DNA from: JBKBMT01 sp046295655
GTDB lineage: Bacteria; Pseudomonadota; Alphaproteobacteria; Rhodobacterales; Rhodobacteraceae
Direction: 5' to 3'
Length of the DNA: 33,125 bases
Assembly (NCBI GenBank): GCA_046295655.1
Contig: JBKBMT010000033.1
Location: 1 to 33,125 of the forward strand
Position 1 is the first letter of the stretch; each line of letters begins with the position of its first letter. Both the position numbers and the translations under genes were made by a program. Positions 24,418-31,457 of this stretch are shown here, piece by piece. Below the pieces are notes generated by a model that saw only the letters and a list, made by a program, of their open reading frames with translations, ran no database searches and had not been told where the DNA came from.

Positions 24418-24920
24418 GACGCGAGCCAGACCTGGGCGAAGCCCGAATAGACCCCATCGGCCGTCACCGCATAGTCGCGCACCCGGGTGTTCGCGACGGT
24501 GAACTGGTCGATCGCCACCAGCGCGATCACCGGCAGTTCGGTCGCCAGGATGCGCTGGATCTCGTGGAACTGGCGGCGCCGTTCCTCGGCATCGTTCTCG
24601 CGCGAGGCAGCGACGAAAAGCGCGTCGAGTTCGGGCGAGGAGTAGTGCGTCGAGTTGGTGAAGGGCGTGCCGGGGCGGATGTTCTCGGACCAGTAGGCGC
24701 GCTGCACGCCGATGGTCGGGTCCGAGGCATTGGTGATCGCCGACAGGTTGATGTCCCAGTCGCGATCGGTCCAGATCCGCCGGACCCATCCGGCAAAGTC
24801 GTTGCTGCGCACCTCGGCCGCGATGCCAAGCTCGGCAAGCTGCTGGCGGGCGTACTGGGCCATGCGGCTGTAGTGGTCACCGAAGGGCGTGTATGACCGC
24901 AGCGTGCTGGCGGAGTTCAC
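24414..24920 (-). pseudogene. C-terminal remnant of a peptide/solute-binding protein (SBP family 5)
   Basis: Only about the last 168 residues of a normally roughly 500-residue periplasmic binding protein remain. The frame opens at GTG 24920 and reads STLRSYTPFGDHYSRMAQYA, then ELGIAAEVRSNDFAGWVRR, INLSAITNASDPTIGVQRAYW, STHYSSPELDALF, RRRQFHEIQRILATELPVI and ends AVTADGVYSGFAQVWLAS, all typical of the C-terminal lobe of family-5 binding proteins in opp operons. The N-terminal lobe, lipobox or signal peptide are absent. The sequence immediately upstream is instead the 3' end of a COX1-like membrane-protein gene, whose stop overlaps the GTG. It is very unlikely to be secreted or functional. It is a deletion or rearrangement scar, or possibly an assembly join. 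Confidence 0.85.
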
Positions 24921-25333
24921 CTGATCGCGCGCAGGACCGCCGCCGTGAAGAACCCGAGCCCGGCAAGCGCAAGCATCGAGCCCAGCGCGATGAACGGTTC
25001 GGCGGCGGCAGAACCAAGCTGATAGGCCGCTAGGGACGCGCACATCACGGGCAGGCCGAGGTTGTGCAGCGCCACATGCCAGCGTGCCGACGCGGTGGCC
25101 GCCACGTCGGGCAGCACTGCATAGACCAGCCCGGTCAGGCACAGGCTTACCCAGCCCAGAAGCTGCACATGGGTATGCACGCTGCGCAGGGTGAAGTCGC
25201 CGCTGGCCGCCATGACGATGCCGATCAAGAGACCGACCATCAGCCACAGCACCGCCATAACGAGCTGGATGCGAGCGATGCGGGGAATGGCGGGGGCCGG
25301 CGGGGACCAGGCTCCGGTGGTCGCGTAATGCAT
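24917..25333 (-). CDS. Small COX1-like (cytochrome-c-oxidase subunit I-like) four-helix membrane protein
   Basis: A 138-residue inner-membrane protein with four helices (about 19-43, 54-75, 84-107, 111-135). It resembles the small proteins annotated as cytochrome-c oxidase subunit I-like. The motif SVHTHVQLLGWVSL has two His in a helix start, similar to heme-ligand segments of the heme-copper oxidase subunit I / NnrS type, and a second His lies in WHVALHNLGLPVM. Most of the oxidase domain is missing, so it is not a respiratory oxidase by itself. The start at 25333 follows GAGGTG and is 9 bp after the cupin gene. Its length and ending match the family, so it looks complete although it abuts the broken binding protein. 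Confidence 0.82.
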   Translation of the reverse strand: MHYATTGAWSPPAPAIPRIARIQLVMAVLWLMVGLLIGIVMAASGDFTLRSVHTHVQLLGWVSLCLTGLVYAVLPDVAATASARWHVALHNLGLPVMCASLAAYQLGSAAAEPFIALGSMLALAGLGFFTAAVLRAIR

Positions 25334-25342
25334 GGTTTCACC

Positions 25343-25804
25343 TCAGACCGGCGGCAGCAGGACAAGGCCCGCATCGCGCGCGACCCGCATCACCACCGCC
25401 ATGTCCGGCGGTCCGGCCGGCGGTTGCGGCGTCTCTACCTCGTCGGGCAGCGGGTGCCCCACGCCGGTGAAGAAATCGACATGCATCCGGCCCGGCGCAT
25501 TGGTGATCGCCAGCCGCCCCGGCGACGAACCGGTGCAGACGAAGCTGTGCGGCGCGCCCTCGGGCACGACGATCCAGCTGCCGGGCGAACCCTGCACCGT
25601 CCGGTCCCCGATGCGGAACTCGAACGTGCCCTCGAGCACCAGAAAGCACTCCGATTCGCCGGCATGGGCGTTCGGCGGGGCGCCAAGTCCGGGCGGGACG
25701 ATCGCCTCGACGATGCAGAACTTGCCCTCGACGTCGTCGGGCAGGACACGGAACTTCAGCAGCATGCCGAAGACATCATAGGTTCGGGAAACGGGGACGG
25801 TCAT
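25343..25804 (-). CDS. Cupin-domain protein
   Basis: A single-domain cupin of 153 residues. Cupin motif 1 reads PPNAHAGESECFLVLEGTFEF (H...E.ECF, with G(X)5H(X)3-4E(X)6G partly matched by His52, Glu55, Glu57), and motif 2 reads GSWIVVPEGAPHSFVCTG with PxGxPH and His. Metal binding is therefore plausible. Members of this type are dioxygenase-like, isomerase-like or sensing proteins; the reaction cannot be told. The start at 25804 follows AGAGGAA. It is cotranscribed with the COX1-like gene and divergent from the tetR gene, so it is a likely target of that regulator. Confidence 0.88.
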   Translation of the reverse strand: MTVPVSRTYDVFGMLLKFRVLPDDVEGKFCIVEAIVPPGLGAPPNAHAGESECFLVLEGTFEFRIGDRTVQGSPGSWIVVPEGAPHSFVCTGSSPGRLAITNAPGRMHVDFFTGVGHPLPDEVETPQPPAGPPDMAVVMRVARDAGLVLLPPV

Positions 25805-25854
25805 GGGTTCCTCTTGCAAATGGTTGACGGCAGCGATTCGCCGTGTGAGACTTC

Positions 25855-25881
25855 AGTATCAAAATGAGACGATTGTCTCAA
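25855..25881 (-). promoter_or_regulatory. Candidate promoter for the cupin operon
   Basis: Reading the minus strand, TTGAGA (25881-25876), 15 bp, GATACT (25860-25855). The -35 element lies within the inverted repeat at 25865-25880, the arrangement expected for TetR repression. The 15-bp spacing is short, so the core call is tentative. Confidence 0.3.
25865..25880. promoter_or_regulatory. TetR-family operator (inverted repeat)
   Basis: TGAGACGATTGTCTCA: perfect 6-bp arms with a 4-bp centre, in an AT-rich patch midway between the divergent cupin and tetR starts. A weaker related dyad (TGAGA...TGTCA) follows at about 25884-25899. Assignment to the adjacent regulator is inference. Confidence 0.6.
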
Positions 25882-25889
25882 TATGAGAA

Positions 25890-26504
25890 ATGAGTGTCAT
25901 GAGTGACGACCCCCTGCCGGCCGAGGATTCCCGCAGCAACCAGCGCGCCCGCACCCGCGAGGCGATCATCGAAGGTGCGCGGCGCCTGACCGCGGCCGGC
26001 AAGCCCGTGACGGTCGCCGCAGCGGCGGCCGAGATGGGCATCTCGCGCGCGACCGCCTACCGGTATTTTCCCGATCCGCAGGTTCTGGCGATGGAAGCGG
26101 CCCTGTCTGTCGAGGTGGCACCCTACGAGGCCGTGGTTGCCGGCACGCAGGATCTGCGCGGCCGCCTTGCCGCGATTGCCGCCTACATGCTTCGCCTGAC
26201 ACTCGAGAACGAGGCAAGCTTCCGACGCTTCATCGGACCGGCGGCAGAGGCGGCCGAGGGCAACACCCCCAGACGGGGCGCCCGGCGGGTCGCCTACTTT
26301 CGCCGCGCCCTGTCGGACTTCGGCGGCCTCGAAGACGAAGCGCGGGCGCGGCGGCTGGTGGCGCAGCTTTCGGCCGCGACGGGGATCGAGGCGCTGGTCG
26401 CGCTGCTGGACATCGCAGGAATACCGCGGCGGCAGGTGGCGGATGTGGCGGCAGAGATGGTGGACGCCATCCTCGACCGCCATCTCGGTCCGGCATCGGG
26501 CTGA
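25890..26504 (+). CDS. TetR-family transcriptional regulator
   Basis: A 204-residue repressor-type protein. The N-terminal helix-turn-helix reads TREAIIEGARRLTAAGKPVTVAAAAAEMGISRATAYRYFPD (helix 2 to recognition helix SRATAYRYF). The C-terminal ligand-binding part (RLAAIAAYMLRLTLENE, ARRLVAQLSAATGIEALVALLD) is helical and subfamily-specific. Starts at 25890 or 25899 are both possible, and the operator ends only 10 bp upstream, so it probably autoregulates. Likely controls the divergent cupin and COX1-like genes and, because of the fused downstream genes, perhaps the transporter. Ligand unknown. Confidence 0.93.
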   Translation: MSVMSDDPLPAEDSRSNQRARTREAIIEGARRLTAAGKPVTVAAAAAEMGISRATAYRYFPDPQVLAMEAALSVEVAPYEAVVAGTQDLRGRLAAIAAYMLRLTLENEASFRRFIGPAAEAAEGNTPRRGARRVAYFRRALSDFGGLEDEARARRLVAQLSAATGIEALVALLDIAGIPRRQVADVAAEMVDAILDRHLGPASG

Positions 26505-26516
26505 CCGGCGCACCGT

Positions 26517-26531
26517 CCCGCTGCTGGCGGG
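26517..26531. terminator. Weak hairpin after tetR, abutting tRNA-Val
   Basis: CCCGC / GCGGG with a 5-nt loop in the 27 bp between the tetR stop and the tRNA-Val CCA end. Short stem without T-tract. Confidence 0.25.
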
Positions 26532-26607
26532 TGGTGGGTGATGAGAGACTCGAACTCCCGACATCCTCGGTGTAAACGAGGCGCTCTACCAGCTGAGCTA
26601 ATCACCC
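26532..26607 (-). tRNA. tRNA-Val (anticodon TAC)
   Basis: A 76-nt cloverleaf: acceptor GGGTGAT/ATCACCC, D stem GCTC/GAGC, anticodon stem CCTCG/CGAGG with loop TTTACAC (anticodon TAC), T arm GGGAG-TTCGAGT-CTCTC with one G-T pair, discriminator A and an encoded CCA. It lies downstream of the catabolic operon on the same strand. Confidence 0.96.
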
Positions 26608-26648
26608 TGCCGCGCCGAGATACGGCCGCCGCGTCCGCAGCGCAAGCC

Positions 26649-27395
26649 TCAGTAGGTCGCCCGACCGCCCGACAGGTCGAACACGCCGCCGGTGGTGAAG
26701 CTGTTTTCGGCGGTGCAGAGCCAGGCGATCATGTTCGCGGCCTCGTCCACCTCGAGGAACCGCCCGCGCGGGATCTTCGACAGCATGAAGTCGATGTGGC
26801 TCTGGCTCATCTGGTCGAAGATCCGGGTCCGGGCAGCGGCCGGCGTCACGCAGTTCACCGCGATGTCGGTGCCCGCATGCTCCTTGCCCAGCGTCTTGGT
26901 CAGCGCGATCACCCCGGCCTTGCTGGCGGAATAGGCCCCGGCATTGGGGTTGCCTTCCTTCCCGGCGACCGAGGCGATGTTGACGATCCGGCCATATCCG
27001 CGCGCCGCCATGTGCGGCAGGACCGCCTTGCAGCAGTGGAACACCCCGTGCAGGTTCACCGCGACGATGCGGTGGAACTCGTCAACCGGATAGTCGGTCA
27101 CCGGGCCGTTCGACCCCGCGATCCCGGCCGAGGCCACCAGAACGTCGATCCGTCCGTGCCGGGCGGCAACCGCATCGGACGCCGCCCGAACCGCCGGCCA
27201 GTCGGTGACGTCCAGCGCCGCGGCCTCGGCCCTGTCGCCCAGATCCCGGGCCGAGGCGGCGGCCAGATCGCCGTCCATGTCCCAAAGCACGACATGGGCG
27301 CCCGAAGCGTGCAGCCGCCGCGCCACGGCCAGCCCGATGCCCTGCGCCCCGCCGGTGACGACGGCCACCTGTCCGTTCAGGTCATAGCTGTTCAT
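26649..27395 (-). CDS. Short-chain dehydrogenase/reductase, sugar-catabolism type (SDR 1)
   Basis: NAD(P)-dependent oxidoreductase of 248 residues. It has the Rossmann motif VVTGGAQGIGLAVA, acidic DMDGD after strand 2 (favouring NAD), VASAGIAG, the catalytic NIASVAGKEGNPNAGAYSASKAG (Ser-Tyr-x3-Lys), CVTPAAARTRIF and the ending FDLSGGRATY. In a lactonase-dehydratase pathway it could be the sugar 1-dehydrogenase or the 2-keto-3-deoxy acid dehydrogenase. The start at 27395 overlaps the stop of the upstream FAH gene by 4 bp (ATGA). Last gene of the operon, before tRNA-Val. Confidence 0.92.
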   Translation of the reverse strand: MNSYDLNGQVAVVTGGAQGIGLAVARRLHASGAHVVLWDMDGDLAAASARDLGDRAEAAALDVTDWPAVRAASDAVAARHGRIDVLVASAGIAGSNGPVTDYPVDEFHRIVAVNLHGVFHCCKAVLPHMAARGYGRIVNIASVAGKEGNPNAGAYSASKAGVIALTKTLGKEHAGTDIAVNCVTPAAARTRIFDQMSQSHIDFMLSKIPRGRFLEVDEAANMIAWLCTAENSFTTGGVFDLSGGRATY

Positions 27396-28237
27396 GCGTC
27401 CGCCACCACGTCCTGCCGCTGCCGGCCGAGCCCGGCGATCCCGAGTTCCACGACATCGCCCGGCCGCAAGTAGCGCGGCGGCTTCATCCCCATCCCTACC
27501 CCCGGCGGCGTGCCGGTGGAGATCACGTCGCCCGGATGCAGCGTCATGAACTGGCTGAGATAGCTGACCAGATGCGCCACGCCATAGACCATCGTGCGGG
27601 TCGATCCGTCCTGCATCGTCTGGCCGTTCACCTTCAGCCACATCGCCAGATCCTGCGGATCGGCCACCTCGTCCCGCGTGACAAGCCAGGGGCCGAGCTG
27701 ACCGAAGCTGTCACAGCTCTTTCCCTTGGTCCACTGACCGGCCCGCTCGGTCTGGAATGCCCTTTCGCTCACGTCGTTGGCGACGGCATAGCCCGCGACA
27801 TGGTTCAGCGCCGCGGCCTCCGGGACGTATTTGGCCCGCGTGCCGATGATCACGGCCAGCTCCACCTCCCAGTCGGTCTTTTCCGACCCGCGCGGGATGA
27901 CGATCGGATCGTCGGGACCGCAGATCGCGCTGGTTGCCTTCATGAAGATGATCGGCTCGGGCGGCACGGTGGCCCCGGTCTCGGCCGCGTGGTCGGAATA
28001 GTTCAGCCCGATGCAGACGAACTTTCCCGTGCCCCCGACGCAGGGGCCCAGCCGGGCGCCGTCGGGCACCCGCGGCAGGGCCGCGGCATCCAGCGCGCGC
28101 AGCATCGCCAGACCCTGATCCGACAGCACCGCCCCGGCGATGTCGGGCACCAGTCCGGTCAGGTCGCGCGCCACCCCCTCCGGATCCAGCATCCCCGGCC
28201 GTTCCGCCCCGGGCGGCCCCCAGCGCAACAGTTTCAT
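27392..28237 (-). CDS. Fumarylacetoacetate-hydrolase family protein (2,4-diketo-3-deoxy sugar-acid hydrolase candidate)
   Basis: Metal-dependent C-C hydrolase/lyase fold, 281 residues. Family features: FVCIGLNYSDHAAETG, PIIFMKATSAICGPDDPI, the metal-ligand region TDWEVELAVIIG with paired Glu, AGYAVANDVSERAFQ, KSCDSFGQLGPWLVTRDE, and the ending GDVISTGTPPGVGMG. This subgroup includes the 2,4-diketo-3-deoxy-L-fuconate or L-rhamnonate hydrolases and ureidoglycolate-lyase-annotated proteins. Sitting between two SDRs and downstream of lactonases, the sugar-acid role is the most likely: cleavage to pyruvate plus a 2-hydroxyacid. The start at 28237 follows AGGAG. Confidence 0.9.
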   Translation of the reverse strand: MKLLRWGPPGAERPGMLDPEGVARDLTGLVPDIAGAVLSDQGLAMLRALDAAALPRVPDGARLGPCVGGTGKFVCIGLNYSDHAAETGATVPPEPIIFMKATSAICGPDDPIVIPRGSEKTDWEVELAVIIGTRAKYVPEAAALNHVAGYAVANDVSERAFQTERAGQWTKGKSCDSFGQLGPWLVTRDEVADPQDLAMWLKVNGQTMQDGSTRTMVYGVAHLVSYLSQFMTLHPGDVISTGTPPGVGMGMKPPRYLRPGDVVELGIAGLGRQRQDVVADA

Positions 28238-28249
28238 GTCCCTACTCCT

Positions 28250-29005
28250 TCAGTTGTTCGACCAGCCGCCGTCGATCAGATGGATCGCCCCGGTGGTAAA
28301 GGCGCTTTCGTCCGAGGCCAGATACACCGCCAGATGCGCGATCTCCTCGGCCGTGCCCAGCCGGCCCATCGGCTGGCGGGCGACAAAGGCGCGCCGCGCC
28401 GCCTCGGGGTCGGGCTGGGCGTCGATCCGCGCTTGCAGGCTCGGCGTGTCCACCGTGCCGGGGCAGATCGCATTGGCCCGGATGCCCTGCCCCACATGAT
28501 CTGCCGCCAGCGCCTTGGTCATGCCGATCACGCCGGCCTTGGTGGTGGCATAGACGAACCGGTTCGGCGCGCCCTTCACCGAGCTTGCCGCCGAGGCGAC
28601 GTTGATCACAGAACCGCCGCCGCGGGCGATCATGCCGGGCAGGAAGGCGCGGGTGACGCGATACATGCCGCCAAGGTTGAGATCGACCGAGAAGGCCCAG
28701 GCATCCTCGTCGCAGTCGAGGATCGAGCCATGATGGACGAAGCCGGCAGCGTTGAACAGCACATCCACCCCGCCCGCCGCCCGGGCCGCAGCGGCGACCG
28801 CAGCCGCATCGCGGACGTCGAGATGCGCGGTGACGATCCGCCCCCCGGCGCCGCGCGCGGCCCCCGCCAGCCGTTCCAGCGCCGGGGCGTCGATGTCGGT
28901 CGCGATCACGTCGGCGCCCTCGCGCACGAAGGCAAGCGCCGTCGCCCGCCCGATCCCGGCCCCTGCCGCCGTCAGGAACGCGCGCTTCCCCGCAAGCCGT
29001 CCCAT
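28250..29005 (-). CDS. Short-chain dehydrogenase/reductase, 2-keto-3-deoxy-L-fuconate dehydrogenase-like (SDR 2)
   Basis: NAD-dependent dehydrogenase of 251 residues. The N-terminus KRAFLTAAGAGIGRATALAF followed by VIATDIDAPAL is the pattern of the DHRS6/BDH2-like group that includes bacterial 2-keto-3-deoxy-L-fuconate 4-dehydrogenase. Other blocks: LFNAAGFVHHGSILDC, NVASAASSVKG, FVYATTKAGVIGMTKALA (Tyr-x3-Lys), ANAICPGTVDTPSL and the ending GAIHLIDGGWSNN. Its product would be the diketo acid hydrolysed by the neighbouring FAH protein 12 bp downstream, a coherent pair. Exact sugar not determinable. Confidence 0.92.
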   Translation of the reverse strand: MGRLAGKRAFLTAAGAGIGRATALAFVREGADVIATDIDAPALERLAGAARGAGGRIVTAHLDVRDAAAVAAAARAAGGVDVLFNAAGFVHHGSILDCDEDAWAFSVDLNLGGMYRVTRAFLPGMIARGGGSVINVASAASSVKGAPNRFVYATTKAGVIGMTKALAADHVGQGIRANAICPGTVDTPSLQARIDAQPDPEAARRAFVARQPMGRLGTAEEIAHLAVYLASDESAFTTGAIHLIDGGWSNN

Positions 29006-29027
29006 GCCCTGCCCCTTTCCCCGCCGT

Positions 29028-30584
29028 TCAGCCCAGCGCCGCGATCACGGCGTCGGTCGTCGTGACCAGCGCCACGTTCTGCATCGCATAGTCAATGCTC
29101 GCCCGGTGCCAGTCGGCGTTCATCGTGCTGCATCCGTCCTCGGGGATGACCATGACATAGCCCTTGTCGGCCCCGGTGCGTGCGGTGTGCTCGATCGACA
29201 TGTTGGTCCATGCGCCGGTCTCGATGATGATGTCGCGCCCTTCGGCCTTCAGGATCCGCTCGAGCGGCGTGCCCTCCCAGGCGCTCATCCGCGCCTTTCG
29301 CACCACATGGTCGCCCGGCTGAGCCTCGAGTCCGGGCACGGGTTCCGCGCCCCAGGTGCCCTCCACCAGGGCGTTGGCATCGACGCAGCCCTCGAACAGC
29401 GGCGCATTGAGCGTCATGTCGCGGGCATCGGCCCGCCGGACGAACCAGACATGGATCACCGGCACCCCCAGCGCGCGGCAGCGGTCCGCCAGGCGCCGGA
29501 TGTGCTCGATCGCATTCTGGTCGCGGCAGTGTTGCGGGCTGCCGGACGAGGCAAAGGCCCCGCCCTCCATCACCACGTCGTTCTGCATGTCCTGGATGAT
29601 CAGGGCGCAGCGCGCGGCATCCAGCCGCAGCCCGTCTTCCCCCGCGGGGGCAGCCTTCGCTGTCGGCCGCGCCCGCATGAAGGGCTCGGGCCGCGGGCCG
29701 ACCTTGACCGGGATCGCATAGACCGAGGTCGAGGCGCAGACGAACAGCGTGCGCCAGTCCTCGCCGCCCCAGTGCAGGTTGGCCGGCAGTTCGGGGATCG
29801 AGACCTTGCCGATGCGCCGCCCGTCCGGCGCATAGACCCACAGCCCGCCCGGCGCGCAGCACCAGACATTGCCCTCGGCATCGCATTTCATTCCGTCCGG
29901 CACCCCGGGCAACAGGCTGTCGCGCAGCCCGCTGGCGAAGATGCGGCCGTTCGACAGGCTTCCGTCGCGGCCCACGTCATAGACCCGGATGTTGGCCTGT
30001 TCGGTGTCGTTGACATAAAGCCGGCTCTCGTCCGGGCAGAAGCACAGGCCGTTCGGCTGGGTGAAGGTGTAGCGGTCCACCATCAGCTCCGGCTCGGCGC
30101 CGGGGCGGGCACCGGCGGGGATTCGGAACACCCCCTGCCAGCCGAGCTCCCGCGGACGTTCCACGCCATAGACCGGCATCCGCCCATACCACGGATCGGT
30201 GAACCAGGTCGAACCGTCGGACTTGACGCAGATGTCGTTGGGGCTGTTCAGCTCGCGCCCCTCGAAATGGCTGGCAAGCACCTCGCGGGTGCCATCGGGG
30301 CGGAAGCGGGCGACCGAACTTGTCGAATGTTCGCAGACCAGCAGGTTCAGGTCCGCATCGTAGGTCATGCCGTTGCCCTTGTTCGAGGGGCGCATGACCT
30401 CGCGCACGCCCGACCGGTCCCAGCGTCGGCGCACGTCGCCGGGCATGTCAGAAAACAGCAGGTAATGTTCGGTCGGGTGCCAGATCGGACCCTCGGTGAA
30501 CTGGAATCCCGATCCGATCTGGCGCACCGGGGCGTGTTCGTCGATCAGGCGGCGGAAGACGGGGTCGAGCGCGGCATGGGCCAT
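29028..30584 (-). CDS. SMP-30/gluconolactonase fused to isochorismatase-like (cysteine hydrolase) domain
   Basis: A 518-residue two-domain fusion. Residues about 1-300 are an SMP-30/gluconolactonase/LRE six-bladed propeller: FTEGPIWHP with metal ligand Glu31, ELNSPNDICV (Asn116), TFTQPNGLCF (Asn178), and GVPDGMKCDAEGNVW (Asp230) are in place, so lactonase activity is plausible. After a linker, residues about 322-518 are an isochorismatase-like domain: ALIIQDMQNDVV (Asp332), VVRKARMSAWEGTPLE (Lys430), and GAWTNMSIEHTART, where Ser463 replaces the usual Cys nucleophile of the TNxC motif. The start at 30584 follows GTGAGGG and is 10 bp from the upstream gene. The second domain may be a Ser enzyme, a binding module, or inactive. 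Confidence 0.9.
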   Translation of the reverse strand: MAHAALDPVFRRLIDEHAPVRQIGSGFQFTEGPIWHPTEHYLLFSDMPGDVRRRWDRSGVREVMRPSNKGNGMTYDADLNLLVCEHSTSSVARFRPDGTREVLASHFEGRELNSPNDICVKSDGSTWFTDPWYGRMPVYGVERPRELGWQGVFRIPAGARPGAEPELMVDRYTFTQPNGLCFCPDESRLYVNDTEQANIRVYDVGRDGSLSNGRIFASGLRDSLLPGVPDGMKCDAEGNVWCCAPGGLWVYAPDGRRIGKVSIPELPANLHWGGEDWRTLFVCASTSVYAIPVKVGPRPEPFMRARPTAKAAPAGEDGLRLDAARCALIIQDMQNDVVMEGGAFASSGSPQHCRDQNAIEHIRRLADRCRALGVPVIHVWFVRRADARDMTLNAPLFEGCVDANALVEGTWGAEPVPGLEAQPGDHVVRKARMSAWEGTPLERILKAEGRDIIIETGAWTNMSIEHTARTGADKGYVMVIPEDGCSTMNADWHRASIDYAMQNVALVTTTDAVIAALG

Positions 30585-30594
30585 GACGCGGCCC

Positions 30595-31446
30595 TCACGC
30601 CGGGAACCAGCTGCGCCGCGGCACCGACTGGCTGATCGGGCCGGGTATCGCCATGTCGGCCCGGCCGACCACCTGGCCACCCTGCACCACCGCCGGCTTG
30701 TCGTGCACCGGCAGGATGTATTTCGCGCCGGAATACATGAGCTTGCGGATCGCCGCCTTCTCGCCCCGCTTTGAACCGCCGTGGTTGCCGGTGACCTGGT
30801 ATTCCTCGGGGCCGAAGGACCGCATCGGCTCGATGATCTGGTCGTTGAAGTCGTAGATCACGTCGCCGCACAGGATCGCCAGCCCGTCGGCGGTATCGAC
30901 ATGCACGTTCATCGAGCCCTCGGTATGGGCGCCTGCCGCCTCCAGCCGGAGCCCCGGCATCAGTTCGATCATCCCCGACAGCTCCAGATCCTCCAGCCGC
31001 AGCGCGCCGGGGGTGTGCAGACGCTCGACCAGGTGGATGATGTCGGGCTTGGGATACTGCGGATGCATCAGCCCCGAGACCGAATATTCCAGCTCGCGCC
31101 GGTTGATGACGACGGTGGTGTTCATCGGGAACACGTCGTCCTTGCCGGCATGGTCGATGTGCAGATGCGTGTGCAGGATATAGCGCACGTCGCCCACCTT
31201 GACGCCGTGGTTGGCGAGCTGCCGCTCGATCATGTTCTCGTGGAACTGCAGACCCCGCATCCCCAGCGAGCCCATGATCGCATTGTCGCGGTATCCCGTG
31301 TCCACCACGACAGGATACTGCCCGCCGAGAATCAGGAAGCCGTAGACCGGCACCCGCCGCGTCCGCCCGCAATCGCGCCCCAGCACGAGAAACGAGCTTT
31401 CCAGCTCGATGTCGCCATAGTCGAGAATCCGGATTTCCAGTGCCAT
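30595..31446 (-). CDS. Metallo-beta-lactamase fold, N-acyl-homoserine-lactonase-like hydrolase
   Basis: Zn-dependent hydrolase of 283 residues resembling the AttM/AiiA lactonase group. The metal motif is LHTHLHIDHAG (HxHxDH at His94, His96, Asp98, His99), with GAHTEGSMNVHV (third His) and LAILCGDVIYDFND (bridging Asp), then YILPVHDKPAV (fourth His). The N-terminus FLVLGRDCGRTRRVPVYGFL is characteristic of the AHL-lactonase subgroup. In this operon it more likely opens a sugar or other lactone than a quorum signal, though quorum quenching cannot be excluded. The ATG at 31446 follows a strong GGGAGGG. The amidohydrolase stop lies 11 bp upstream. Confidence 0.9.
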   Translation of the reverse strand: MALEIRILDYGDIELESSFLVLGRDCGRTRRVPVYGFLILGGQYPVVVDTGYRDNAIMGSLGMRGLQFHENMIERQLANHGVKVGDVRYILHTHLHIDHAGKDDVFPMNTTVVINRRELEYSVSGLMHPQYPKPDIIHLVERLHTPGALRLEDLELSGMIELMPGLRLEAAGAHTEGSMNVHVDTADGLAILCGDVIYDFNDQIIEPMRSFGPEEYQVTGNHGGSKRGEKAAIRKLMYSGAKYILPVHDKPAVVQGGQVVGRADMAIPGPISQSVPRRSWFPA

Positions 31447-31457
31447 GCGTCCCTCCC

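Noticed and set aside
30595..31446. Quorum-quenching AHL lactonase as the sole role of the metallo-beta-lactamase gene
   Set aside because: The motif set fits that family, but its operon position among sugar-acid genes makes sugar or other lactones at least as likely, so I left the substrate open.
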